Shown in pieces: positions 17,310-26,067 of a DNA stretch of 64,000 nucleotides. A model generated the notes under the pieces. That model was not told the origin of the DNA and ran no database searches. It saw only the letters and a list, made by a program, of their open reading frames with translations. Source of the stretch: [Muricauda] lutisoli (nom. illeg.) (GTDB lineage: Bacteria; Bacteroidota; Bacteroidia; Flavobacteriales; Flavobacteriaceae); contig NZ_JAFLND010000003.1 of assembly GCF_017313105.1 (NCBI RefSeq), positions 62,001 to 126,000 of the forward strand, read 5' to 3'. A program made the translations under genes and the position numbers. Positions within the stretch are counted from its first letter, which is position 1. Every line of letters starts with the position of its first letter.

Positions 17310-18056
17310 TTATCCGAATAGTGCTTGTTCTCGATTAGAATCTGTAATGTAAGAATATTTTGATTGATGAGATTTGTAACATTCTCTAATAAGTATAGAT
17401 CTAACGGAACTCCCATCGCACAAATAGGCCGTAGTTTTCACCTTTTTCTTTAATGGACCCGACTGTTCAATATTTGCGGCTAATCCAAAAATGAATCGGT
17501 CTTTTTTTAATCCAGCTCTTAGATAAAGATATTTCTGGTTATTTGTACCCAACTTCAAGTTTCTGTTAAATATATACTGAACTCTTGTGTAAAGGCTCCA
17601 AGTCTCGTTAAACGCCGGTTTGTACTCGTAAAGACCGAAAAGTTTAAAGTCATTGTCCTCATTTAAAAATATGGAGGCAACATTTACAATTAACCATTCT
17701 TTAGAAGCATAATTAAACTGAGGGCCAACAATGGCAGAAAAACCGGAAATTGAATTTATATCTGTACCTGCCATAATGCCAAAACCTCCTGCAACATCAT
17801 AACTTAACTGTACGGGCATAACTATACTATTTTCGTCGGGGTTGTTTTCATAGTCTGCCGTATAAGTTGCCACGGTAAAGAAATTAAACCTACTTTCAGG
17901 CGTAAATTTTTTCTTTACAACCAACTGGAAATAAAGGGCTTCATTTCCAAAAAAGGCCTCAATAGGAATGGGCGGTTCCGGCTTTTGCGCATGAATAGTA
18001 CAAGTTACAAGAATTAAGAATATCGTTCCCAACCATTTAAATTTCACTCCATTCAT
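17310..18056 (-). CDS. Outer-membrane beta-barrel protein with C-terminal frameshift
   Basis: Signal peptide (LILVTCTIHAQ) followed by alternating aromatic/polar strands typical of a small barrel. After GPLKKK (around 17440-17447) the frame runs through an unrelated Cys-containing tail. Reading one base differently gives ENYGLFVRWEFR and a stop at 17401-17403, a normal barrel-type terminal strand ending in Phe-Arg. A one-base loss in the A-run is the simplest explanation. First intact gene of the polyol operon; probably a porin or substrate-binding barrel, perhaps no longer functional. Confidence 0.75.
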   Translation of the reverse strand: MNGVKFKWLGTIFLILVTCTIHAQKPEPPIPIEAFFGNEALYFQLVVKKKFTPESRFNFFTVATYTADYENNPDENSIVMPVQLSYDVAGGFGIMAGTDINSISGFSAIVGPQFNYASKEWLIVNVASIFLNEDNDFKLFGLYEYKPAFNETWSLYTRVQYIFNRNLKLGTNNQKYLYLRAGLKKDRFIFGLAANIEQSGPLKKKVKTTAYLCDGSSVRSILIRECYKSHQSKYSYITDSNREQALFG

Positions 18057-18128
18057 AATTGAATTATTTAAGAGGTAAAATAGGAAGGGCCGACGAGAAA
18101 TTAATTGCTCTATGGCAAGACTTTTAAC

Positions 18129-18676
18129 TTAAAGCTCTGTTTTCAACCTACTTAAGGTGTAAGGAGTAATGCCCAGATACGATGCAATTACTTTGTTTGA
18201 AATCTTACTCAATATCTTTGGATGGTATTCCATCAACCATTTAAGACGATCAAGTGCAGTTGCACCCTGGAGCCCATAGATTCGCTCCTGTGAGGTGATG
18301 TAAGCCATTTCCAGAACATCCCTTTACAAATAGTTGACAGCGGGAAATCTTTCAACCAAATCAAAAAAATCCTTGCGGGATATTTCAAGGACCACGGTGT
18401 TCTCTATGCTTTCGATATACTCAAAGGATGGCTTCTGGTCAATTAGACTTGAAAGTGCTGTTCCAAACTTACCGGGGAACGCAAAATACCGTGTTAATTC
18501 AGTACCGTCTTTATTCAAACTAAAGAACCTAAGACAGCCTTCGTTAACAAAATAATTGGTTTCACAGATCTGCCCTTCAGAGAGGAGGATTTCATTTTTA
18601 GCATAGGTACGAGGTTTGAAATAGCTGCAAATGATATCAAAACTGTTCCTCTCAATAGGATGTTTTTTTAAAAAAT
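18129..18676 (-). pseudogene. Crp/Fnr-family regulator, frameshifted
   Basis: Reading on the minus strand, a cyclic-nucleotide-binding-like domain (HPIERNSFDIICSYF to DFFDLVERFPAVNYL) runs into TAA at 18324-18326. The missing half continues at once in another frame: KDVLEMAYITSQERIYGLQG, then an HTH ending VIASYLGITPYTLSRLKTEL and stop at 18129-18131. One base lost in the T-run near 18327-18330 explains it. No clear ATG precedes the N-terminal part, so that end may be damaged too. Probably once controlled the polyol operon that starts 73 bp downstream. Confidence 0.85.
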
Positions 18677-18867
18677 ATTAGTGAAGCCGGGTATACATAA
18701 TGTATTAATTCTGTTCCAGAAACTACTTGTTGATTGTATTAAAGATAACCAATAACAAACAAAGAAGTTGACAACCCAAGTTTATACTTTAAGTATAAAA
18801 TAATGGTTCAATCATATTATGGGATGTAATCTCTTATATTGAATGAAAATGTAGCGCGATTCGGTTA

Positions 18868-18929
18868 CCTCGAAGGGTTTACGAGCATCTTGATAGAATT
18901 GGTTCGAAAATAGTGTAGTAGGGGGAGCA
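18868..18929 (+). pseudogene. Degenerate tRNA-Asn 3' portion (att-like relic)
   Basis: Three blocks match the tRNA-Asn in the right order: GAGCATCT (18883-18890), TTGGTTCGA (18899-18907) and GGGGGAGCA (18921-18929). The sequence between them is shortened or diverged and no cloverleaf can be drawn. A D-arm-like CTCGAAGGGTTTACGAG precedes them. Best read as an old attachment-site or tRNA relic. Confidence 0.6.
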
Positions 18930-18938
18930 AAAATTTTT

Positions 18939-18975
18939 AAAACGGCTATACTTTCAAAGTGTAGCCGTTTTTTTA
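18939..18975 (+). terminator. Terminator after tRNA-Asn relic
   Basis: AACGGCTA pairs with TAGCCGTT with an inner ACTTT/AAAGT extension, then TTTTTTT. Follows the relic as terminators follow the other two tRNA-end copies. Confidence 0.8.
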
Positions 18976-19000
18976 TATTGGATATCTAAAAGAATTTAAA

Positions 19001-19474
19001 ATGAAAAAGATTATTTATTTCCTTTTTTTGAGCGTTCCTATGATTGTATTTTCCCAAAGTGAATACGAGATCACATCTTACAATGATAAAGGCATTAGAG
19101 CGCCTAACACCCATTATATAGGAGATGCATGGTTAAATAGTTTACTCCAGTCGGATCAAGAACTGCCCTATGGAATAACTAAGGCAACATTTAGGGCCAA
19201 TTCTACACTAGATTGGCACTTCCATAGTTCTGCACAGGTGTTGATCATAGTTAAAGGGGAAGGGTACTATCAAGAACGTGGTAAGAAACCTATTCGAATG
19301 AAAACAGGTGATATTATTAAATGTGATAAAGAAACCGAACATTGGCATGCTTCATCAAAAGAAGAAGACGTTACGTATTTAGCATTATATGGAGGAACAC
19401 AACCAACTACCTGGACCGAAGTATTAACCCAAGAATATTACGATACGGTAGCCAATGAATTGAAAAAGGAATAA
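19001..19474 (+). CDS. Secreted cupin-domain protein
   Basis: 157 residues with an N-terminal signal peptide (KIIYFLFLSVPMIVFSQ). A single cupin barrel follows: WHFHSSAQVLIIVKGEGYYQ gives the two His ligands of motif 1, and DKETEHWHAS the His of motif 2. Cupins of this kind bind one metal ion; the reaction cannot be told. It stands alone, following the tRNA relic terminator, with a terminator after it. Confidence 0.85.
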   Translation: MKKIIYFLFLSVPMIVFSQSEYEITSYNDKGIRAPNTHYIGDAWLNSLLQSDQELPYGITKATFRANSTLDWHFHSSAQVLIIVKGEGYYQERGKKPIRMKTGDIIKCDKETEHWHASSKEEDVTYLALYGGTQPTTWTEVLTQEYYDTVANELKKE

Positions 19475-19554
19475 TCTTTTGATCATCTTTTTTTTCAACA
19501 AATCCGGACATACAATGCTTTATGCTAAACCTTTGAACAAAAGGGAGCATAGTG

Positions 19555-19593
19555 TAAAAAAGGCAAAACATTAATGTTGGGCCTTTTTTATTT
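19555..19593. terminator. Terminator between cupin gene and small membrane gene
   Basis: AAAAAGGC ... GCCTTTTTT arms enclose a second palindrome AACATTAATGTT. T-rich on both strands, serving the convergent genes on either side. Confidence 0.75.
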
Positions 19594-19740
19594 AATAGCC
19601 ATAATACCCGCTATCACTATAAGCATGAGGCCAAGCAACGATCCACCAGGGGAATCATCATAACTGGAAAAGACCATCATTGCCCCTCCCAGGGCCGAAA
19701 TTATTATTGGTATAATCGCTTTAAGAATGGTCTTGAACAT
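19588..19740 (-). CDS. 50-residue hydrophobic membrane protein
   Basis: From ATG 19738-19740 to TAA 19588-19590. Two hydrophobic spans (ILKAIIPIIISALGGAMMVF and GLMLIVIAGIMAI) joined by a short SSYDDSPGG loop form a hairpin. Codon use looks normal and the stop lies on the terminator. A convincing small gene of unknown function. Confidence 0.65.
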   Translation of the reverse strand: MFKTILKAIIPIIISALGGAMMVFSSYDDSPGGSLLGLMLIVIAGIMAIK

Positions 19741-19827
19741 TTGGTTTGGTTTTTATTGTATACAGTACTATATCTGGTACAATACAGAACGATAGTTAAT
19801 TTAAAACATTTCCTGTACCTTTTAAAC

Positions 19828-19857
19828 AAAAAGACCACCGATCGGTGGTCTTTTTTC
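19828..19857. terminator. Bidirectional terminator
   Basis: AAAAAGACCACCG-AT-CGGTGGTCTTTTTT, a 13-bp stem. Ends the minus-strand pair 20397/21028. Confidence 0.85.
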
Positions 19858-19887
19858 CAATAAGTTTGTTTTTATTTTAAGATGGCC

Positions 19888-20397
19888 TTACACCAATAAA
19901 AGCACAATGGTCAATAAAAAGCCAGCAGCGGCAAAGTAGAGTCCTTTTTTGTAGATGGGGGCGCTTGGCCTAAACATAAAAAAGGCCGAAACCGCAAAGA
20001 ACAGCAAGGCAATACCAAAGAAGATGCCCAACCAGAACAAAGGATTTCCAGTATGCATTTTATGTAGTTTGTTCATGCTTTCCAAAACTGCGGGCAAACG
20101 CTTTTCGGTATAAGAAGCTTCACCAGTTTTCATATTGTAGGTTCCTCCTGCAAAATACATAAGGTCACCTTCGGTCTTGTCTACGGTAAACCCACGTTTT
20201 CTTAAAGCAGAGCCAAGGGCCTCTTCGTTAAGGTTGGCTTCGAGGGTCGTATTCACCTCGTATTCACTTTTCAAAAAGTCGGTACTTCTAAAAGTAAGTA
20301 CAATACCACTAATGGCATAAACGGCCATAATACCGGCCAAAAAGAATCCGAGGTAACGGTGGAATTCCCTAAAGGTGTTTTCTGATTTTCTTCCCAT
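19888..20397 (-). CDS. PepSY-like membrane protein
   Basis: From ATG 20395-20397 (MGRKSENTFREFHRYLGFFL) about 169 residues: a helix with FREFHRYLGFFLAGIMAVYA resembling the PepSY-TM first span, a periplasmic PepSY-like segment, then LHKMHTGNPLFWLGIFFGIA and two further spans. An upstream in-frame start would overlap the hairpin after yceI and is less likely. Such proteins are linked to iron reduction or peptidase inhibition. Follows the YceI gene by 70 bp. Confidence 0.7.
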   Translation of the reverse strand: MGRKSENTFREFHRYLGFFLAGIMAVYAISGIVLTFRSTDFLKSEYEVNTTLEANLNEEALGSALRKRGFTVDKTEGDLMYFAGGTYNMKTGEASYTEKRLPAVLESMNKLHKMHTGNPLFWLGIFFGIALLFFAVSAFFMFRPSAPIYKKGLYFAAAGFLLTIVLLLV

Positions 20398-20419
20398 GGT
20401 TAAGTTTGTATAAAATAAA

Positions 20420-20447
20420 CGAAGAAAGGCGTTGGGGCCTTTCTTCG
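20420..20447 (-). terminator. Hairpin between YceI gene and PepSY-like gene
   Basis: CGAAGAAAGGC and GCCTTTCTTCG pair perfectly (11 bp) around a 6-nt loop, with a T-rich stretch next on the minus strand. It may attenuate read-through into the downstream gene. Confidence 0.65.
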
Positions 20448-20467
20448 CAGTAAATATAATACTATTT

Positions 20468-21028
20468 TTATTGCTGTGCCATCTCAAGGTTAATGGTCAT
20501 TTCCACATCATCGCCCAAAGTTGCCGTATCTCCACCTACGCCAAACTCCAATCGGTTAACGGTACCGGTGAGTTTTAATCCTGCCTTCAATTTTTCGCTT
20601 CGTTGGTCGGTTATAATTCCATTTACCTTTCCATCCAAGGTAACTGTTTTTGTAACTCCGTGCATGGTCAAATCACCGGTAAGTTTAAAGGTTTTGTCTC
20701 CTGTTTTTTCAAAACTGTTGCTCTTAAAGGTAATCGATGGGTATTTTTCCGCGTCGAAAAAATCGGCACTTCTCAAATGGTTATCACGTCTATCGTTGTC
20801 GGTATCTATACTGGTAGTTTTAATGTCTACGGAAAATTCCGCCTCATCAAAGGTATCAGTGGCCGTAGCAATGATGTCAAATTCACCGAAATGGCCCTCA
20901 ACTTCGGAAATCATTAGGTGGGTAATGGCGAAGCCTACTTTTGAGTGTGCCCCGTCCGACTTCCATGTGGATTGGGCGGCTACCATTAAACTGGTCAAAA
21001 ATGCCAATGTAAAAAATGCTTTTTTCAT
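20468..21028 (-). CDS. YceI family periplasmic protein
   Basis: 186 residues: signal peptide ending VAAQS, then the lipocalin-like YceI barrel (GAHSKVGFAITHLMISEVEG, FDAEKYPSITFKSN, LTMHGVTKTVTLDG). YceI proteins bind polyisoprenoid lipids in the periplasm. Length is normal. First gene of a two-gene minus-strand unit with the PepSY-like protein. Confidence 0.93.
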   Translation of the reverse strand: MKKAFFTLAFLTSLMVAAQSTWKSDGAHSKVGFAITHLMISEVEGHFGEFDIIATATDTFDEAEFSVDIKTTSIDTDNDRRDNHLRSADFFDAEKYPSITFKSNSFEKTGDKTFKLTGDLTMHGVTKTVTLDGKVNGIITDQRSEKLKAGLKLTGTVNRLEFGVGGDTATLGDDVEMTINLEMAQQ

Positions 21029-21277
21029 GATTGTGTGATTTTATGTGTTCGCTATAATTTTACAATTCCATAGAGATTGCAATTTCAAATATGGGCAATC
21101 CAACTGCAAACCATAAATTTTTTCTGCCAACGACATAGGTTAACCTCCAATCAACCAATCGATTAAATAGATTATTAGTGTAAAATGTCGTTCACAGGGT
21201 AAATTTGGTTGTTGGTAAAGCTGCTTTTCTTTTAGAGGAGTATTATCTATAATTTAGGCTCAAATAATCGTGGTACA

Positions 21278-22276
21278 TTGATTTCCAAGAAAGAACTTCT
21301 TTTTCAAATAGTATTGCACATACTGGTTCTTCTGTTTTTTTCTTTTGACAGAAACACGGGGAATATTGTAGTGCACAGGGCCATATTCATTTTGTTTTAT
21401 GGTGCCGCCACTTTAATTATTACGTACTACCTGATGCCGAAATTTTTGTACAAGAAAAAATATTGGCAATTTTTCCTTGGCTGTGCCTTAGTGGTAGCGG
21501 TCGTTATTACCATTGAAGAAGTAATATTGGAGCCCATTATATTTCCTGGAACCAGAAGAGGGGATACCTTTCCGGGCGTTTATGTTTCACTTTTGGGGAT
21601 TTTGCCGGTAATGTTTATTCTTTCCGGATGTAAATTTGGATGGGACGCCCTAAAAAAACAAGCCGAGATAGACGAGCTACAGAGCACCATACAAGAAAGT
21701 GAACTACAATTTTTGCGCAGTCAGATCAACCCGCACTTCCTGTTCAACAACCTGAACAACTTGTATTCCTATGCACTACAGGAATCACCAAAAACCCCGG
21801 AAATTATTCTTGAAATGAGCGGTGTTTTGCGATACATGCTCTATGAATCAAAGGAACAGTTCGTACCTTTAAAAAAGGAATTGGAGCAATTGGGCAATTT
21901 TATCCGATTGTACAAGCTTCAGATAGAAGATAGGGGAGAGGTTCATTTTGATGTGGAGAAGATTAAAGGGGAGTATAAGATCGCACCCTTGATTTTGATC
22001 GTATTTATTGAAAACGCCTTTAAACATAGTCAATCTGGTCAATCGTCCGATATTGAAATCGATATCTCCGTAAAACTGAACAACTCTATCCTGGAATTTC
22101 GTTGTAAGAACAATTACGAGCCAGGTTTTAGTTTGGATAGTATTGCCAAGGGTATAGGATTGCAAAATGTGCGTAAACGTTTGGAACTATTGTACCCGAA
22201 AAAGCATCTCTTGCACATAGAAGAGGCGAACAATTCCTATAAGGTGCTGCTAAAATTGGAATTGGAAAAAGTATAG
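21278..22276 (+). CDS. LytS-type sensor histidine kinase
   Basis: 332 residues with four N-terminal membrane spans, then the His_kinase domain with the phospho-acceptor in FLRSQINPHFLFNNLNNLYS and an ATP-binding N-box (FIENAFKHS). Start is TTG 21278; no in-frame ATG lies upstream. It is followed 3 bp later by its LytTR response regulator, so both form one two-component system. The stimulus is unknown. Confidence 0.9.
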   Translation: MISKKELLFQIVLHILVLLFFSFDRNTGNIVVHRAIFILFYGAATLIITYYLMPKFLYKKKYWQFFLGCALVVAVVITIEEVILEPIIFPGTRRGDTFPGVYVSLLGILPVMFILSGCKFGWDALKKQAEIDELQSTIQESELQFLRSQINPHFLFNNLNNLYSYALQESPKTPEIILEMSGVLRYMLYESKEQFVPLKKELEQLGNFIRLYKLQIEDRGEVHFDVEKIKGEYKIAPLILIVFIENAFKHSQSGQSSDIEIDISVKLNNSILEFRCKNNYEPGFSLDSIAKGIGLQNVRKRLELLYPKKHLLHIEEANNSYKVLLKLELEKV

Positions 22277-22279
22277 GTT

Positions 22280-22969
22280 ATGAGGTGTATTATTGTTGAA
22301 GACCAACCGCCCGCCCAGCGGATATTGAGAAAATTTATCCAAGATGTGCCCACGCTGGAATTGGTAGAGGTGTTTTCCGATGGTTTAAAAGCCATGGAGT
22401 TCCTGAACACGGAATCCATAGATCTAATGTTCTTGGATATTCATTTACCAAAAATCAATGGGTTGGATTTTCTTAAAAGTATTCCAGACCCGCCACATGT
22501 AATTTTGACTACTGCATTTTCTGAATACGCTTTGGAAGGTTATGATTTAAATGTTGTGGATTATTTGCTGAAGCCTTTTTCGTTTCAACGCTTTTTACAA
22601 GCCGTGAACAAGGTGAACGCCAAACACGAGCACATGATTTCCAAGAATGAAAGTGCTCCACTCACCGAAATCTATGTAAAGTCCAGCCACGAGCATATCA
22701 AGGTATTGGTAAAGGACATTTATACCATTACCTCGGACTCCGACTACACTGAGATCCATTTAAAGGATAAGAAAATATTGTCCAACGAGCCTTTGAGGCA
22801 TTGGGTGGAAGTTCTGGGCGGCAGTGAATTTTATCAGATACACAAATCCCATATCATCAATACGAAAAAGATTGATAGGATTTCCGGGAATTTGGTACTC
22901 TTGACCAATGCTGCCAAAATACCTATGGGCAGAGCCTATAAAGACAACTTCTTGAAAAGTATTTTATAA
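22280..22969 (+). CDS. LytTR-family response regulator
   Basis: 229 residues: receiver domain with phospho-acceptor Asp in LMFLDIHLPKINGLDFL and the conserved Lys in YLLKPFSFQRF, then a LytTR DNA-binding domain (IYVKSSHEHIKVLVKDIYTI to IPMGRAYKDNFL). Partner of the kinase upstream (3 bp gap). Confidence 0.93.
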   Translation: MRCIIVEDQPPAQRILRKFIQDVPTLELVEVFSDGLKAMEFLNTESIDLMFLDIHLPKINGLDFLKSIPDPPHVILTTAFSEYALEGYDLNVVDYLLKPFSFQRFLQAVNKVNAKHEHMISKNESAPLTEIYVKSSHEHIKVLVKDIYTITSDSDYTEIHLKDKKILSNEPLRHWVEVLGGSEFYQIHKSHIINTKKIDRISGNLVLLTNAAKIPMGRAYKDNFLKSIL

Positions 22970-22970
22970 T

Positions 22971-22998
22971 AAAAAACCCGGCGAAATTGCCGGGCTTT
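22971..22998. terminator. Terminator between response regulator and symporter
   Basis: A-run, CCCGGC-GAAATT-GCCGGG, then CTTT. Serves the convergent transcripts on both strands. Confidence 0.75.
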
Positions 22999-23018
22999 AG
23001 ATTTTTTAGGTCGAATTT

Positions 23019-24668
23019 CTACTTCGCGAAGTAGATATATATGGCAATTACCACAATAGTGATAAACCCACTCGCCAGTTTAACATGCTTCCAAGGTTCA
23101 ATGGATACCTGTTTGGTGTACTCCAATTGGAATGGTTCTTTTCTTGGATAGAATTTACCGATAATGAGCATGATAGCTATGTTGGAAACGAACAATATAG
23201 CCATCACATGAAGGTAGTGGGGGTATGCCCCGGCTTCAACTAGACTTAGTTCCACAGGGTCGGTAATTCCATTTGCCTTGGCCTCTGCAAGGGCATTGGC
23301 CACCATTTTTGGCCCCACTATAAACTGACTGATGATATATAGAATGGATCCGGACAGAATACCAATTTTTGCAGCAATGGCAGGTACTCTTTTTGTTAAA
23401 TACCCTACTACGATAATCGTGAAAATTGGAATGCTATAGATTCCGTTGATCTCTTGCAAATAATTGAACAAACTTCCCGCATTGGCGATCAGTGGTGCTA
23501 TGAACATTGCTGCAAGCGCCAAGCACACACCGAACACTTTACCATATTTTACCACGGTCATTTCTGAAGCATCTTTGTTGATGTGCTGTTTGTATATATC
23601 TATTCCGAACAAGGTAACGGAACTATTGAGCACACTGTTGAACGAGCTCAAAATCGCACCGAACAATACTGCGGCAAAGAATCCCATCAATGGTTTCGGA
23701 AGCACGGCCCTTACCAATTCTGGGTAAGCAAGGTCACTGCTTGCAAGTCCTCCTTCAAAATAGTAGTAGGCGATCATTCCCGGCAAAACCAGGATGATGG
23801 GCCCCAAAATCTTTAAAAAGGCGGCCAATAAAAGACCTTTTTGACCTTCTGCAAGGTTTTTTGCCCCCAATCCCCTTTGGATGATTTGTTGGTTTGTTCC
23901 CCAATAGAAAAGCTGAACCAACATCATTCCAGTAAAAATCGTGGCAAAGGGAACTTCTTGCCCTGGGTTTCCAGTAGAATCAAAACGCTCTGGATTTGCT
24001 GCCATCAAAGTTTCCAAACCGCCAAAAACGCTTCCGTCGCCAATGGCCATCAAACCAAATACAGGTATAAGAATACCACCAATTATGAGTCCTACCGCAT
24101 TAATACTATCTGAAACGGCAACAGCCTTTAACCCTCCAAAAACGGCGTAAATAGAACCTATAATGCCAATCCCCCAAATACAAATGACCAATGCTGTGGA
24201 ATCGGAAACCCCCAGTAGCTCTGGAACATTGAACATACCGCTAATGGCAACAGAACCTGAGTATAGAATTACCGGTAGTAGTACAACTACATACCCTGTT
24301 AGAAATAGACCGGATGTTATCGTTTTAGTGGTAACATCGAATCGTTTGGCCAAAAACTGCGGTACTGTTGTAAGTCCACCTTTTAAATAACGAGGTAAAA
24401 GAAATAAGGCGGTGACCACAATGGCGAGTGCGGCCAACGTTTCCCATGCCATTACAGAAAGCCCATCTTTATAGGCGCTTCCGTTTAGACCAACGATTTG
24501 TTCTGTGGATAGGTTGGTTAACAGTAATGATCCTGCTATTACACCTGCGGTAAGACTCCTGCCTCCTAAAAAGTAACCATCTGATGATGTTTCATCTGTT
24601 TTTCTAACTGACCACCACGATATTATCCCTACCAAAAGCGTGAATCCTAAAAACGAAATAAGTGCCAT
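23019..24668 (-). CDS. Sodium/sugar symporter (SSS family), probable xylose uptake
   Basis: 549 residues, about 14 membrane spans, with family landmarks GGRSLTAGVIAGSLLLTNLS near the start and VFGGLKAVAVSDSINAVGLI mid-protein, as in SGLT-type Na+/sugar transporters. Third gene of the xylB-xylA-symporter unit (58 bp after xylA), so xylose is the likely substrate, imported with Na+. Confidence 0.88.
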   Translation of the reverse strand: MALISFLGFTLLVGIISWWSVRKTDETSSDGYFLGGRSLTAGVIAGSLLLTNLSTEQIVGLNGSAYKDGLSVMAWETLAALAIVVTALFLLPRYLKGGLTTVPQFLAKRFDVTTKTITSGLFLTGYVVVLLPVILYSGSVAISGMFNVPELLGVSDSTALVICIWGIGIIGSIYAVFGGLKAVAVSDSINAVGLIIGGILIPVFGLMAIGDGSVFGGLETLMAANPERFDSTGNPGQEVPFATIFTGMMLVQLFYWGTNQQIIQRGLGAKNLAEGQKGLLLAAFLKILGPIILVLPGMIAYYYFEGGLASSDLAYPELVRAVLPKPLMGFFAAVLFGAILSSFNSVLNSSVTLFGIDIYKQHINKDASEMTVVKYGKVFGVCLALAAMFIAPLIANAGSLFNYLQEINGIYSIPIFTIIVVGYLTKRVPAIAAKIGILSGSILYIISQFIVGPKMVANALAEAKANGITDPVELSLVEAGAYPHYLHVMAILFVSNIAIMLIIGKFYPRKEPFQLEYTKQVSIEPWKHVKLASGFITIVVIAIYIYFAK

Positions 24669-24726
24669 AAATTAAAGTTTTATGTTTTGGTTTTGGGCCA
24701 AAACGGTTTGTTTAGTTGGTTGTTGA

Positions 24727-26052
24727 TCAAATATATTGGTTGATAATATTTTCGAACAACTCTTGCTGACCACTGATGCTTTTTATGTTTTGATGGGTTG
24801 CTGCATGGGCATGAAGGTCTTCCAAAGAGAGTTTACCGTCTTCAAAAGCCTTACCAGAACCCGCATCAAAAGATGCATAGCGATTTCTGCGCATGCTAAT
24901 ATAATTGGAATTTTCCAAAATGTCGTTTGCTGCCAGCAATGCCCTGGCAAAGGCGTCCATTCCTCCAATATGTGCATAGAAGATATCCTCCAGATCTGTC
25001 GAGTTTCTGCGCATTTTAGCATCAAAATTAATGCCGCCACCTTTAAAGCCTCCTGCCTGTAGAATAACCAACATGGCTTGGGTAAGCTCATAAACATCCA
25101 CTGGGAACTGATCAGTGTCCCAGCCGTTTTGGTAGTCTCCTCGGTTGGCATCTATACTTCCCAAAAGATTATGGTCCGCGGCAACTTGGAGTTCATGTTC
25201 AAAAGTGTGTTGTGCCAAAGTTGCATGGTTGACTTCTATATTGAGCTTAAAATCATCCAAAAGGTCATATTTGGTAAGAAAACCTATCACTGTTGCCACA
25301 TCAAAATCGTATTGATGTTTTGTAGGTTCCATGGGTTTGGGTTCAATAAAAAATGTTCCTTTGAATCCTTGTTTTCTCGCATAATCCTTGGCCATATGTA
25401 GAAAACGCGCCATATGCTCTTGTTCCCGTCCCATGTCGGTGTTCAAAAGGGACATGTAGCCTTCTCTTCCTCCCCAAAAAACATAATTTTCACCTTCTAG
25501 CTTTATGGTTGCATCCAGTGCATTTTTTACCTGTGCCCCAGCAGCTGCCACCACATCAAAATCTGGATTGGTCGCTGCCCCGTTCATGTATCTGGGATGA
25601 CTGAAACAATTTGCGGTGCCCCAAAGTAGTTTAACTCCGGAATGCTTCATTTTTTCTTGGGCATAATCCGTAATGATCTGTAATCTTTTCTCGGATTCTG
25701 CGAGTGAGTTGCCCTCTGCGATCAAGTCAAAATCATGAAAGCAAAAATAGGGAGCACCTATTTTGGTAATGAATTCAAAAGCCGCATCCATCTTGTCCTT
25801 GGCTTGTTGTACAGGGTCCGAACTTTGTAACCAAGGAAAATTCTTGGTTGGTGCTCCAAAAGGGTCGGACCCTACCCCAGTGAACGTATGCCAGTAGGCA
25901 ACAGCAAATTTAAAATGCTCTTTCATGGTTTTGGCACCTACTTTACGGTCTTGTTCGTAGTACTTGAATGCCAATGGGTTGTCCGATGATTTTCCCTCAA
26001 ATGGAATTTTATCTATTCCTTTAAAAAATTCTTTGTCTCCTGTGGTAATCAT
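24727..26052 (-). CDS. xylA: Xylose isomerase
   Basis: 441 residues, the length of class II xylose isomerases. Active-site and metal-binding stretches are visible: CFHDFDL with the catalytic His, [31 protein letters not shown] with metal-ligand Glu and the Lys, and [20 protein letters not shown]. Converts D-xylose to D-xylulose with two divalent metals. Follows xylB by 15 bp, so the pathway enzymes are co-transcribed. Confidence 0.96.
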   Translation of the reverse strand: MITTGDKEFFKGIDKIPFEGKSSDNPLAFKYYEQDRKVGAKTMKEHFKFAVAYWHTFTGVGSDPFGAPTKNFPWLQSSDPVQQAKDKMDAAFEFITKIGAPYFCFHDFDLIAEGNSLAESEKRLQIITDYAQEKMKHSGVKLLWGTANCFSHPRYMNGAATNPDFDVVAAAGAQVKNALDATIKLEGENYVFWGGREGYMSLLNTDMGREQEHMARFLHMAKDYARKQGFKGTFFIEPKPMEPTKHQYDFDVATVIGFLTKYDLLDDFKLNIEVNHATLAQHTFEHELQVAADHNLLGSIDANRGDYQNGWDTDQFPVDVYELTQAMLVILQAGGFKGGGINFDAKMRRNSTDLEDIFYAHIGGMDAFARALLAANDILENSNYISMRRNRYASFDAGSGKAFEDGKLSLEDLHAHAATHQNIKSISGQQELFENIINQYI

Positions 26053-26067
26053 ATTTATGTTGTTCAG

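Larger units (their letters stand above)
14002..18929. mobile_element. Possible decayed second island at tRNA-Asn
   Basis: The segment between attR of element 1 and a degenerate tRNA-Asn 3'-half copy at 18883-18929. It holds a four-gene polyol operon, one member of which carries a late frameshift, and a broken regulator; it has no integrase. Each of the three tRNA-end copies (2192, 14000, 18929) is followed closely by a terminator. Inferred, not proven. Confidence 0.4.
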
